Positions 17,392 to 25,770 of a DNA stretch of 64,000 nt are shown here, piece after piece. Source of the DNA: Burkholderia glumae LMG 2196 = ATCC 33617. Lineage in GTDB: Bacteria > Pseudomonadota > Gammaproteobacteria > Burkholderiales > Burkholderiaceae. Both the position numbers and the translations under genes were made by a program. The stretch is taken from the NCBI RefSeq assembly GCF_000960995.1, contig NZ_CP009435.1:806001-870000 (forward strand). The letters are read 5' to 3'. The first letter of the stretch is position 1, and each line of letters begins with the position of its first letter. The notes beneath the pieces are model-generated. The model was not told the DNA's origin and searched no databases. It was given only the letters and a program-made list of their open reading frames with translations.

Positions 17392-18732
17392 TTACTCGCC
17401 GTCCTTGTCCTGACGGATCTGCGGCAGTGCCGAGGCCTCGCCCGGCGTCAGCAGCCCGACCTGCGAGTACACGCGCAGCTTGTCGCGCGTATCGGTGATG
17501 TCGAGATTGCGCATCGTCAGCTGGCCGATCCGGTCGCGCGGCGAGAACGTCGAGGCGACCTTCTCCATCGACAGGCGCTCGGGCGCGTAGGTCAGGTTCG
17601 GCGACTTCGTGCTCAGGATCGAATAGTCGTTGCCGCGGCGCAGCTCGATCTGGACCTCGCCCGTGACGGCGCGCGCCACCCAGCGCTGCGCCGTCTCGCG
17701 CAGCATGATCGCCTGCGGATCGAACCAGCGGCCTTGGTACAGCAGGCGGCCGAGCCGGCGGCCGCTCTCGCGGTACTGCTCGATGGTGTCCTCGTTGTGG
17801 ATGCCGGTGACGAGCCGCTCGTAGGCGATGTAGAGCAGCGCGAGGCCCGGGGCCTCGTAGATGCCGCGGCTCTTGGCCTCGATGATGCGGTTCTCGATCT
17901 GGTCGCTCATGCCCAGGCCGTGGCGCCCGCCGATCCGGTTCGCCTCGAGCAGCAGCTCGACCTGGTCGCTGAACTCCACGCCGTTGAGCGCCACCGGACG
18001 GCCTTCCTCGAAGCGCACCGTGACGGTTTCGGCGGCGATCTTCACGTCATCGCGCCAGAATGCCACGCCCATGATCGGGTTGACGATCTTGATGCCGCTC
18101 TCGAGGCTTTCGAGATCCTTCGCCTCGTGGGTGGCGCCGAGCAGGTTCGAATCGGTCGAATAGGCCTTCTCGGCCGACATCTTGTAGCCGAAGCCGGCCT
18201 TGCTCATGAATTCGGACATTTCCGCGCGGCCGCCCAGCTCGTCGATGAACTGCTGGTCGAGCCACGGCTTGTAGATCTTCAGGTCCGGATTGACGAGCAG
18301 GCCGTACCGGTAGAAGCGCTCGATGTCGTTGCCCTTGTAGGTGCTGCCATCGCCCCAGATGTTGACGCCGTCTTCCTTCATCGCCGCCACCAGCATCGTG
18401 CCGGTCACGGCACGGCCAATCGGGGTCGTATTGAAATAAGTGACGCCGGCCGTCGAGATGTGGAACGCGCCCGATTGCAGCGCGGCGATGCCTTCGGCGA
18501 CGAGCTGCGCGCGGCAGTCGATCAGGCGCGCGTTCTCGGCGCCGTATTCGCGCGCGCGCTGCGGGATCGAGTCGTAGTCGGATTCGTCGGGCTGGCCCAG
18601 GTTGGCCGTGTAGGCATACGGCACGGCGCCCTTGATCCGCATCCAGTGCAGCGCGGCGCTCGTGTCGAGCCCGCCGGAGAACGCGATGCCGACCTTCTGG
18701 CCGGTCGGAAGACTTTCAAGAATCGTGGTCAT
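17392..18732 (-). CDS. argG: Argininosuccinate synthase
   Basis: A 446-residue ArgG, joining citrulline and aspartate with ATP in arginine synthesis. The ATP-binding AFSGGLDTSAALHWM is near residues 17-31; YTANLGQPDESD, STAGVTYFNTTPIGRAVTGTMLV and DGSTYKGNDIERFYRYG identify the longer E. coli-like subtype rather than the approx. 400-residue form. The start MTTILES is chosen over the longer open frame because conserved sequence begins there. A candidate sigma-70 promoter lies 52 bases upstream. Confidence 0.98.
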   Translation of the reverse strand: MTTILESLPTGQKVGIAFSGGLDTSAALHWMRIKGAVPYAYTANLGQPDESDYDSIPQRAREYGAENARLIDCRAQLVAEGIAALQSGAFHISTAGVTYFNTTPIGRAVTGTMLVAAMKEDGVNIWGDGSTYKGNDIERFYRYGLLVNPDLKIYKPWLDQQFIDELGGRAEMSEFMSKAGFGYKMSAEKAYSTDSNLLGATHEAKDLESLESGIKIVNPIMGVAFWRDDVKIAAETVTVRFEEGRPVALNGVEFSDQVELLLEANRIGGRHGLGMSDQIENRIIEAKSRGIYEAPGLALLYIAYERLVTGIHNEDTIEQYRESGRRLGRLLYQGRWFDPQAIMLRETAQRWVARAVTGEVQIELRRGNDYSILSTKSPNLTYAPERLSMEKVASTFSPRDRIGQLTMRNLDITDTRDKLRVYSQVGLLTPGEASALPQIRQDKDGE

Positions 18733-18783
18733 GGCGATAAACCGAGTGATTTCGTGGTCGGAAGGATATGCACGCAACCCGTA

Positions 18784-18812
18784 AGTATCGACGGTGCCCG
18801 ATGGCGAGGCAA
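18784..18812 (-). promoter_or_regulatory. Candidate sigma-70 promoter of argG
   Basis: On the minus strand TTGCCT (18812-18807), 17 bases, GATACT (18789-18784); four of six matches in each box and ideal spacing. Predicted leader about 45 bases. No ARG box was recognised. Confidence 0.5.
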
Positions 18813-18876
18813 GGATTGCGCGCCAAGTTTTGCGGCCCGCCGGGCCGGAACCGGCCACCGGCGGGGCCGGCGCTCC

Positions 18877-18941
18877 TTAAACAAAGTTTCATCCGCCGAT
18901 ATGGTTGTTTCAGAATCGGCGCCAGGACGCGGCCCGATAAT
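18877..18941 (+). promoter_or_regulatory. Possible variant of the ATGAA-N5-TTTCAT site upstream of the 18973 gene
   Basis: TTAAA-CAAAG-TTTCAT at 18877-18892 resembles the dyad found upstream of five other units; a -10-like GATAAT follows at 18936-18941, but the spacer is 43 bases, ten more than the constant 33 elsewhere (about one helical turn). Weaker than the other sites. Confidence 0.35.
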
Positions 18942-18972
18942 CGACGCATCGTGACCTCGACAGGAGCCGCAG

Positions 18973-19347
18973 ATGACCCGCCCGATGAGCATCGAAATGA
19001 TCAACGAATCCGGGAGGAGCGCCGTGATGATCTCGATCGAGCGCGCATCGGTGCTGCTCGACCCGGCCGACGTCGATGCGGTGATCCAGTACCTGAGCCT
19101 GCTGCGCGCCTCGATGCAGCCGCCGGTGCCCGAAACGCCGTCGCGCTCCGAGCAGTACGTGGTGGAGATGGACCCGTGCTGGTACACCGAGCAGCACGCG
19201 CTGTACGGCGGCGCGGTGCTGTTCCTGCGCCACACCGGGCTGGGCTGGAGCGGCTTCGCGCTGCCGCCGCGCAGCCTCGAACGGCTACACGAATCGCTCG
19301 GCCACCATCTCGAGGCGCTGCGCGAGCCGAGCGGATTGCCGAACTGA
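18973..19347 (+). CDS. Hypothetical protein
   Basis: A 124-residue soluble protein with a good ribosome site (AGGAG, six bases before the ATG). No signal peptide. The middle (residues 28-48) forms a helix of DPADVDAVIQYLSLLRASM type; the C-terminal half contains several Trp/Tyr/His residues (CWYTEQHALYGGAVLFLRHTGLGWSGFALPP). I do not recognise the family. It precedes the LysR-response regulator pair by about 100 bases and is preceded by a possible TTTCAT-type site. Confidence 0.6.
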   Translation: MTRPMSIEMINESGRSAVMISIERASVLLDPADVDAVIQYLSLLRASMQPPVPETPSRSEQYVVEMDPCWYTEQHALYGGAVLFLRHTGLGWSGFALPPRSLERLHESLGHHLEALREPSGLPN

Positions 19348-19452
19348 GCCGCCGGCCGTGCCCGCCGCCGAGCCAAGCGGCACCTCGACGGCGCCGCGGC
19401 GTGATTCGCGACGGCCGCTCCTGAACGCCTCGCCATCGTTGCCCATACTTCC

Positions 19453-20376
19453 ATGAACCAGCTCCAGGCCATGCGCGTCTTCACGCGCGTCGTCGATCTC
19501 GCAAGCTTCAACCTCGCGGCCCGGCAGCTCGGCATGTCGGCCGCCGCCGTCACGCGCAGCGTGGGCATGCTCGAGGCGCACCTCAACATGCGCCTGCTGA
19601 ACCGCACCACGCGCAGCCTGTCGCTGACCGAGGCGGGCCGCGAGTATCTGGAGGGCTGCCGCGTGATCATCGAGAAGCTCGAAGAGATCGAGTCGAACCT
19701 GGTGCGCGCCTCGCGCGAGCCGCGCGGCACGCTGCGCATCGCCGCGTCGATGTGCTTCGCCGCGGCGGGCCTCGGCGAGCTGCTGGCCGCCTACCGCGCC
19801 CAGCATCCGCGCGTGGGCTTCGACGTGACCACCTTCGACACGCACGTCGACATGGTGGAGGGCGGCTACGACGTCTGCTTCGCGGACGATCGCCGGCTGG
19901 CCAGCGCCACGCTGGTGTCGCGGCCGCTCACCACGGTGCGCGAGGTGGTGGTGGCCTCGCCCGCCTATCTGGCGCGCCACGGGCGCCCGGCCGTGCCCGC
20001 CGCGCTCAACGAGCACAGCCTGCTGACGGTCTCGGACGGCGCCGCGCGCAACTGGGAATTCACCGACGGCGACGCACTCTGCCGCATCGTCACCGGCCAC
20101 GCGCTCGCCGCCAGCGGCAGCGCGATGGTGCGCCTGGCCGCGCTCGCCCACCTGGGCGTGGCGCTGCTGCCCGAGCCGCTGGTGGCGGGCGACCTCGTGC
20201 GCGGCGAGCTGGTCGCGCTGCTCGAGGGCTACCCGGTCAACGGCGGGCCGCGCGGCATCTCGATCCTCTACCCGGGGCGCCACTACCTCTCCATGAAGGT
20301 GCGCAGCTTCGTCGATTTCGCGGTGGGCCGCTATCGCGGCGCCGACCGCGCCGCGCCGCTGCGCGCCGTCGCCTGA
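19453..20376 (+). CDS. LysR-family transcriptional regulator
   Basis: A 307-residue LysR regulator. Residues 1-60 hold the winged HTH (MRVFTRVVDLASFNLAARQLGMSAAAVTRSV-type split as in the CrgA/DsdC-like group), followed by LNMRLLNRTTRSLSLTEAG and the substrate-binding domain with VASPAYLARHG and LGVALLPEPLV. It ends 10 bases before an OmpR-type response regulator, and the pair precedes an RND efflux operon in the same direction; a role in controlling efflux is possible but inferred. Confidence 0.92.
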   Translation: MNQLQAMRVFTRVVDLASFNLAARQLGMSAAAVTRSVGMLEAHLNMRLLNRTTRSLSLTEAGREYLEGCRVIIEKLEEIESNLVRASREPRGTLRIAASMCFAAAGLGELLAAYRAQHPRVGFDVTTFDTHVDMVEGGYDVCFADDRRLASATLVSRPLTTVREVVVASPAYLARHGRPAVPAALNEHSLLTVSDGAARNWEFTDGDALCRIVTGHALAASGSAMVRLAALAHLGVALLPEPLVAGDLVRGELVALLEGYPVNGGPRGISILYPGRHYLSMKVRSFVDFAVGRYRGADRAAPLRAVA

Positions 20377-20386
20377 CCCGCGGCCC

Positions 20387-21061
20387 ATGTCGAAGATCCT
20401 GACGATCGAGGACGATGTCCTGATCGCCGACAGCATCACGCGCCAGCTGCAGGCCGAGGGCCATACGGTGGACCTCGCGCGCACCGGCCGCGACGGCATC
20501 GCCAAGGTGATGGCGGGCGACTACGACGCGGTCACGCTCGACCGCATGCTGCCGGACCTCGACGGGCTCGCGATCCTCGCCACCATGCGCGGCGTCGGGC
20601 TCGACACGCCGGTGCTGGTGATGAGCGCGATGTCGGAAGTGGACCAGCGCATCGCGGGCCTGCGCGCCGGCGGCGACGACTATCTGGTCAAGCCGTTCTC
20701 GCTGGCCGAGATGGTGGCGCGGCTCGAGGTGCTGATGCGCCGCCGCCCGCGCAGCGCCCATGCCGACACGGTGCTGCGCGCTGGCGGCATCGAGCTCGAC
20801 CTCGTCCGGCGCCGCGCCTCGCTCGGCGCGCGCGAGCTGCAACTGCTGCCCACCGAGTTCCGCGTGCTCGAATTCATGATGCGCCACGCGGGCCGCGTGC
20901 TCACGCGCACCATGATCTTCGAGGGGGTATGGGGCTGCCGGTTCGATCCCGGCACCAACCTGATCGACGTCCACGTCGGCCGCCTGCGCCGCAAGATCAA
21001 CCGCCCCGGCGAAGCCCCGCTGATCCGCACCATCCGCGGCGCGGGCTACCTGCTCGGCTGA
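20387..21061 (+). CDS. OmpR-family response regulator without adjacent kinase
   Basis: A 224-residue receiver plus winged-helix regulator. The acidic pocket D9-D10, phospho-acceptor D52 (VTLDRM), the switch Ser/Thr (MSAMSE) and Lys in DDYLVKPF are intact, so it is phosphorylatable. The DNA-binding half has LLPTEFRVLEFMMRHAGRVLTRTMI and TNLIDVHVGRLRRKI. No histidine kinase is nearby; its closest relative in the window is the regulator at 34979-35656, with which it shares long stretches (TLDRMLP, LRAGGDDYL, TEFRVLE/TEYRVLE, FDPGTNLIDVH). It may therefore be served by the kinase at 33574 or by one elsewhere. The RND operon starts 262 bases downstream. Confidence 0.93.
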   Translation: MSKILTIEDDVLIADSITRQLQAEGHTVDLARTGRDGIAKVMAGDYDAVTLDRMLPDLDGLAILATMRGVGLDTPVLVMSAMSEVDQRIAGLRAGGDDYLVKPFSLAEMVARLEVLMRRRPRSAHADTVLRAGGIELDLVRRRASLGARELQLLPTEFRVLEFMMRHAGRVLTRTMIFEGVWGCRFDPGTNLIDVHVGRLRRKINRPGEAPLIRTIRGAGYLLG

Positions 21062-21182
21062 CGCGCCGGGGCCGCGACTGCCGGCTCGCGCACCCGTTGC
21101 CCAGGCTGCCTGGACGAGCGCCGCGCGAACGCGGCCGCCTGCCGGCGCGGGTCGCGCGCGCTGGCGCGCGGCGCCTGCCGCC

Positions 21183-21237
21183 ATGAAACTTGTTTCATGT
21201 TTTTAGCGACCGGCTGTTAGGGCGCGCTCCCCAGAAT
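21183..21237 (+). promoter_or_regulatory. ATGAA-N5-TTTCAT site plus -10 for the RND operon
   Basis: ATGAAACTTGTTTCAT at 21183-21198 is the most symmetrical copy of the motif (the palindrome extends to 18 bases, 21182-21199, with 8-base arms). A -10-like CAGAAT follows 33 bases later (21232-21237). No -35 is evident, as expected for an activator-dependent promoter. It lies 125 bases before the RND permease ATG. Confidence 0.65.
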
Positions 21238-21323
21238 GCTGTCGTCGGCGCCGGCCCGCGTTGTCCCGCAGGGTCCGCGCCCGCGCCAATTACCGAACGA
21301 CGCTTTCTACGGAGCAGCATCCC

Positions 21324-24300
21324 ATGCTGAAAATCGTCCGGCTCGCCCTTGTCCGGCCCTACACGTTCATCGTGCTGGCGCTCGTGATCCTGCTGGCTGG
21401 CCCGCTCGCGGCATTTCGCACGCCCACCGACATCTTCCCGGACATCCGCATCCCGGTGATCAGCGTGGTCTGGAACTACGCCGGCCTGCAGCCGGACGAG
21501 ATGTCCGGGCGCATCATCACCTATTACGAACGCGCGCTCGGCACCACCGTCAACGACATTCAGCACATCGAATCGCAGTCGTACCGCAGCTTCGGCATCG
21601 TCAAGATCTTCTTCCAGCCCAGCGTCGACATCCGCACCGCCACGGCGCAGGTCACCTCGATCTCGCAGACCGTGCTCAAGCAGATGCCGCCCGGCACCAC
21701 CCCGCCGCAGATCCTCAACTACAACGCCTCGACCGTGCCGGTGCTGCAGATCGCGCTGACCAGCAACACGCTCGACGAGCAGAAGCTCGAGGACTACGCC
21801 GAGAACTTCATCCGCCCGCAGCTGCTGTCGGTGCCGGGCGTGGCGATCCCCACGCCTTACGGCGGCAAGGCCCGCGAGGTGCAGATCGACCTCGACCCGC
21901 AGGCGCTGCAGGCGAAGGGCCTCTCGGCGCAGGACGTGGCGCACGCGCTCGCGCAGCAGAACCAGATCATCCCGGCCGGCACCGAGAAGATCGGCCGCTT
22001 CGAATACAACATCAAGCTCAACAACAGCCCGCGCGCGCTCGGCACGCTCAACGCGCTGCCGATCAAGTCGGTGGGCGGCACCACCATCGCGATCCGCGAC
22101 GTCGCGCACGTGCGCGACGGCTTCCCGCCGCAGTCGAACATCGTGCGCGTGGACGGCCATCGCGCGGTGCTGATGAGCATCCTGAAGAACGGCTCGGCCT
22201 CCACGCTCGACATCATCGCCGGCGTGAAGGCCAGGCTGCCGCTGATCGAGCAGACCCTGCCGCCGGGCCTGAAGCTCGTCATGATGGGCGACCAGTCCGC
22301 CTTCGTGAAGGGCGCCGTGAGCGGCGTGGCGCGCGAGGGCGTCATCGCGGCGGCGCTCACCTCGCTGATGATCCTGCTGTTTCTCGGCAGCTGGCGCTCC
22401 ACGCTGATCATCGCCGCCTCGATCCCGCTCGCGGTGCTCTCGGCCATCGCGCTGCTGGCCGCCACCGGCGAGACGCTGAACGTGATGACGCTGGGCGGCC
22501 TCGCGCTGGCGGTGGGGATCCTGGTGGACGACGCCACCGTGACCATCGAGAACGTCAACTGGCACCTGGAGCAGGGCAAGGACACGCGCAGCGCGATCCT
22601 CGACGGCGCGCGGCAGATCGTGATGCCGGCGCTGGTCGCGCTGCTGTGCATCTGCATCGTGTTCGTGCCGATGCTGATGCTCGACGGCATCTCGCGCTTC
22701 CTGTTCGTGCCGATGGCCAAGGCGGTGATCTTCGCGATGGTGTCGTCGTTCGTGCTGTCGCGTACCTTCGTGCCGATGCTCGCGCAGTACCTGCTCAAGC
22801 CGCACGCCTCGGGCGGCCACGCCTCGGGCGAGATGGCCGCGATCATGGACCCGCACGACGGGCGCCGCCCGGCGCCGGCCGCGCGCAACCCGCTGGTGCG
22901 CTTCCAGCGCGCCTTCGAGCACCGCTTCGAGCGCGTGCGCGCCTCGTACCGGGTCCTGCTCGGGCTCGCGCTCACGCGCCGCACGCCGTTCGTGGCCGGC
23001 TTCCTCGGCGTGGTGGCCGCCTCCTTCCTGCTCGCGCCGTGGCTCGGCCGCAACTTCTTCCCGACCATCGACTCGGGCGAGATCTCGCTGCACGTGCGCG
23101 CGCCGGTGGGCACGCGCGTCGAGGAGACCGCCGCCGAGTTCGACCACATCGAGCAGGCGATCCGCGGCGTGATCCCGCCCGCGCAACTGGGCGAGATGAT
23201 CGACAACATCGGCCTGCCCAAGAGCGGCATCAACCTGAGCTACAACAACAGCGGCACGCTCGGGCCGCAGGACGGCGACATCCTGATCTCGCTGACCGGC
23301 GGCCACGCCCCCACCGCCGGCTACGTGCGCAAGCTGCGCGAGCTGCTGCCGCGCGCGTTTGCCGGCACCACCTTCGCGTTCCTGCCGGCCGACATCGTCA
23401 GCCAGATCCTGAACTTCGGCGCGCCCGCGCCCGTCGACCTGCAGGTGGCCGGCCCCAACCGGGCCGCCAACCTGCGCTACGCGCGCGAGCTGTATCGCAG
23501 GATCCGGCTGATCCCGGGCGTGGCCGACGCGCGCATCCAGCAGGCCAGCACCTATCCGCAGTTCACGGTGGCCGTCGACCGCACCCGCGCCGACCAGCTC
23601 GGCATCACCGAGCAGGACGTGACGAACTCGGTGGTGGCGAGCCTGGCCGGCACCAGCCAGGTCGATCCGACCTACTGGCTCAACCCGAAGAACGGCGTGT
23701 CCTACCCGATCGTCGCGCAGACCCCGCAATACCGGATGACCTCGCTCTCGGCGCTGCGGAACCTGCCCGTGACCGGCGCGAACGGCCAGTCGCAGCTGCT
23801 CGGCGGCCTCGCCACGATCACCCGCGGCGTCGGCGACGCGGTGGTCTCGCACTACAACATCGATCCGCTGTTCGACATCTACGCCACCACCCAGGGCCGC
23901 GACCTCGGCGCGGTGGCGAGCGACATCGACACGATCGTGAAGGACACCGCGCACGACCTGCCCAAGGGCTCCACCGTCACGCTGCGCGGCCAGGTGCAGA
24001 CCATGAACGATGCGTTCACCGGCCTGCTGCTCGGTCTCGCCGGCGCGATCGCGCTGATCTACCTGCTGATCGTGGTGAACTTCCACTCGTGGGCCGACGC
24101 GTTCGTGATCGTCTCGGCGCTGCCCGCCGCGCTGGCCGGCATCGTCTGGATGCTGTTCGTCACCCACACGCCGCTGTCGGTGCCCGCGCTGACGGGCGCG
24201 ATCCTCTGCATGGGGGTGGCCACCGCGAACTCGATCCTGGTGGTCAGCTTCGCGCGCGAGCGGCTCGCGGCCACCGGCAACGCGCTCGCGGCGGCGCTGG

Positions 24301-24569
24301 AGGCCGGCTTCACGCGCTTCCGTCCGGTGCTGATGACCGCGCTCGCGATGATCATCGGCATGGCGCCGATGGCGCTCGGCCTCGGCGACGGCGGCGAGCA
24401 GAACGCACCGCTGGGCCGCGCCGTGATCGGCGGCCTCGCCTGCGCCACGCTGGCGACGCTGTTCTTCGTTCCCGTCGTGTTCAGCCTGGTGCATCGGCGC
24501 GATGCGCCCCGGCACGACGCATCCCGCGCCTCTTCCTCTTCCGCGTCCGGAGCCAACCATGTCCACTGA
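21324..24569 (+). CDS. RND efflux transporter, inner-membrane permease
   Basis: A 1081-residue RND permease with twelve expected membrane spans, two large periplasmic loops and internal duplication. The proton-relay Asp pair is in LAVGILVDDATVTIENV near residues 400-402; TPTDIFPDI and PGTTPPQI are N-terminal porter motifs. The ATG at 21324 has GGAG nine bases upstream; the open frame before it is not conserved-looking. It works with the following adaptor and outer-membrane genes as a tripartite pump. Order permease-adaptor-channel is less usual than adaptor-permease-channel. Substrate cannot be read; sequence is closer to HAE-type drug/solvent pumps than metal pumps. Confidence 0.93.
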   Translation: MLKIVRLALVRPYTFIVLALVILLAGPLAAFRTPTDIFPDIRIPVISVVWNYAGLQPDEMSGRIITYYERALGTTVNDIQHIESQSYRSFGIVKIFFQPSVDIRTATAQVTSISQTVLKQMPPGTTPPQILNYNASTVPVLQIALTSNTLDEQKLEDYAENFIRPQLLSVPGVAIPTPYGGKAREVQIDLDPQALQAKGLSAQDVAHALAQQNQIIPAGTEKIGRFEYNIKLNNSPRALGTLNALPIKSVGGTTIAIRDVAHVRDGFPPQSNIVRVDGHRAVLMSILKNGSASTLDIIAGVKARLPLIEQTLPPGLKLVMMGDQSAFVKGAVSGVAREGVIAAALTSLMILLFLGSWRSTLIIAASIPLAVLSAIALLAATGETLNVMTLGGLALAVGILVDDATVTIENVNWHLEQGKDTRSAILDGARQIVMPALVALLCICIVFVPMLMLDGISRFLFVPMAKAVIFAMVSSFVLSRTFVPMLAQYLLKPHASGGHASGEMAAIMDPHDGRRPAPAARNPLVRFQRAFEHRFERVRASYRVLLGLALTRRTPFVAGFLGVVAASFLLAPWLGRNFFPTIDSGEISLHVRAPVGTRVEETAAEFDHIEQAIRGVIPPAQLGEMIDNIGLPKSGINLSYNNSGTLGPQDGDILISLTGGHAPTAGYVRKLRELLPRAFAGTTFAFLPADIVSQILNFGAPAPVDLQVAGPNRAANLRYARELYRRIRLIPGVADARIQQASTYPQFTVAVDRTRADQLGITEQDVTNSVVASLAGTSQVDPTYWLNPKNGVSYPIVAQTPQYRMTSLSALRNLPVTGANGQSQLLGGLATITRGVGDAVVSHYNIDPLFDIYATTQGRDLGAVASDIDTIVKDTAHDLPKGSTVTLRGQVQTMNDAFTGLLLGLAGAIALIYLLIVVNFHSWADAFVIVSALPAALAGIVWMLFVTHTPLSVPALTGAILCMGVATANSILVVSFARERLAATGNALAAALEAGFTRFRPVLMTALAMIIGMAPMALGLGDGGEQNAPLGRAVIGGLACATLATLFFVPVVFSLVHRRDAPRHDASRASSSSASGANHVH

Positions 24570-25770
24570 GATCGAAATCAAGTCGCCGAAACGGCTGCCC
24601 AACCTCAAGCTCGTCGCCGCCTTGGCCGCCTTGGTCGCCGTCGGCATCGTCACCACCGGCATCGTCGGCCGGATCCATGCCAAGCAGGAGATGGCGGCCT
24701 GGTCCGCCGCCCAGGCGGTGCCCACGGTGGCCGCCTACCTGCCCTCGCGCGGCGGCGCCGGCACCACGCTGGTGCTGCCGGGCCACCTGTCGGCGTTCGA
24801 GAACGCGCCGATCCATGCGCAGGTGTCGGGCTACCTGCATGCCTGGTACGCCGACATCGGCACGCACGTGAAGGCCGGCCAGCTGCTCGGCCTGATCGAC
24901 ACGCCCGAGCTCGACGCGCAGCTGCAGCAGGCCCGCGCCGACCTGCGCAGCTCGCTCGCCGACGAGAAGCTGGCCGCCACCACCGCCGCGCGCTGGACCC
25001 GGATGCTGCAGCAGGATTCGGTCTCGCAGCAGGAGACCGACGAGAAGACCAGCGACCTCGCCGCCAAGCAGGCGATGGTCGCCGCGAACCAGGCCAACGT
25101 GCGGCGCCTGGAGGCGCTCGAGGCGTTCAAGCGCATCGTCGCGCCGTTCGACGGGGTGGTCACGGCGCGCCAGACCGATATCGGCCAGCTGATCTCGGCG
25201 GGCCAGGGCACCGGCCCGGAGCTCTTTGCGGTGTCCGACATCCACCAGCTGCGCGTCTACGTGAGCGTGCCGCAGAACGAGGCCGGCTCGATCCGGCCCG
25301 GCATGAGCGCGACGCTGACCGTGCCGGGGCGCCCCGGCGAGACCTTCGCGGCGAAGCTGGTGGACACCGACGATTCGATCGCCGGCACCACCGGCACGCT
25401 GCTCGTGCAGTTGATGGTGGACAACCGCGACGGCCGGCTGATCCCCGGCGAATACACCGAGGTCCACTTCACGCTGCCCGACGACCCGCACCTGATGACG
25501 ATCCCGGCCAGCTCGCTGATCTTCCGCCGCGACGGCCTGCAGGTGGCGGTGGTCGGCCACGACGATCGCGCCGAACTGCGGCACGTGACGATCGCCACCG
25601 ATCTCGGCACCAGGGTGCGCATCGCCAGCGGGCTTGGCCCCGACGATCGCGTGATCGACAACCCGCCCGACTCGCTCGCCTCGGGCGATCCGGTCCGGCT
25701 CGCCGCGCCCGCCGCCACGCTCGCCTCGGCCAGGCCCGCGGCATCGCAGACGGAGCAATCGCATGGCTAA
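24559..25770 (+). CDS. RND efflux membrane-fusion (adaptor) protein
   Basis: A 403-residue HlyD/AcrA-type adaptor. One N-terminal membrane anchor (about residues 14-35) and no lipobox; biotinyl-lipoyl half-motifs (GHLSAFENAPIHAQVSGYL and FDGVVTARQTDIGQLISAG) flank a short alpha-hairpin (residues 110-175) rich in Gln and Ala; beta-barrel and membrane-proximal domains follow. Start overlaps the permease end by 11 bases and the stop overlaps the channel gene by 8, so translation is coupled. Confidence 0.92.
   Translation: MSTEIEIKSPKRLPNLKLVAALAALVAVGIVTTGIVGRIHAKQEMAAWSAAQAVPTVAAYLPSRGGAGTTLVLPGHLSAFENAPIHAQVSGYLHAWYADIGTHVKAGQLLGLIDTPELDAQLQQARADLRSSLADEKLAATTAARWTRMLQQDSVSQQETDEKTSDLAAKQAMVAANQANVRRLEALEAFKRIVAPFDGVVTARQTDIGQLISAGQGTGPELFAVSDIHQLRVYVSVPQNEAGSIRPGMSATLTVPGRPGETFAAKLVDTDDSIAGTTGTLLVQLMVDNRDGRLIPGEYTEVHFTLPDDPHLMTIPASSLIFRRDGLQVAVVGHDDRAELRHVTIATDLGTRVRIASGLGPDDRVIDNPPDSLASGDPVRLAAPAATLASARPAASQTEQSHG

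Noticed and set aside
21195..24725. A 1176-codon open frame antisense to the RND permease
   Set aside because: Low-complexity Arg/Ala/His-rich translation with no motifs; such antisense frames are expected opposite GC3-rich genes. The permease on the plus strand has full family motifs.
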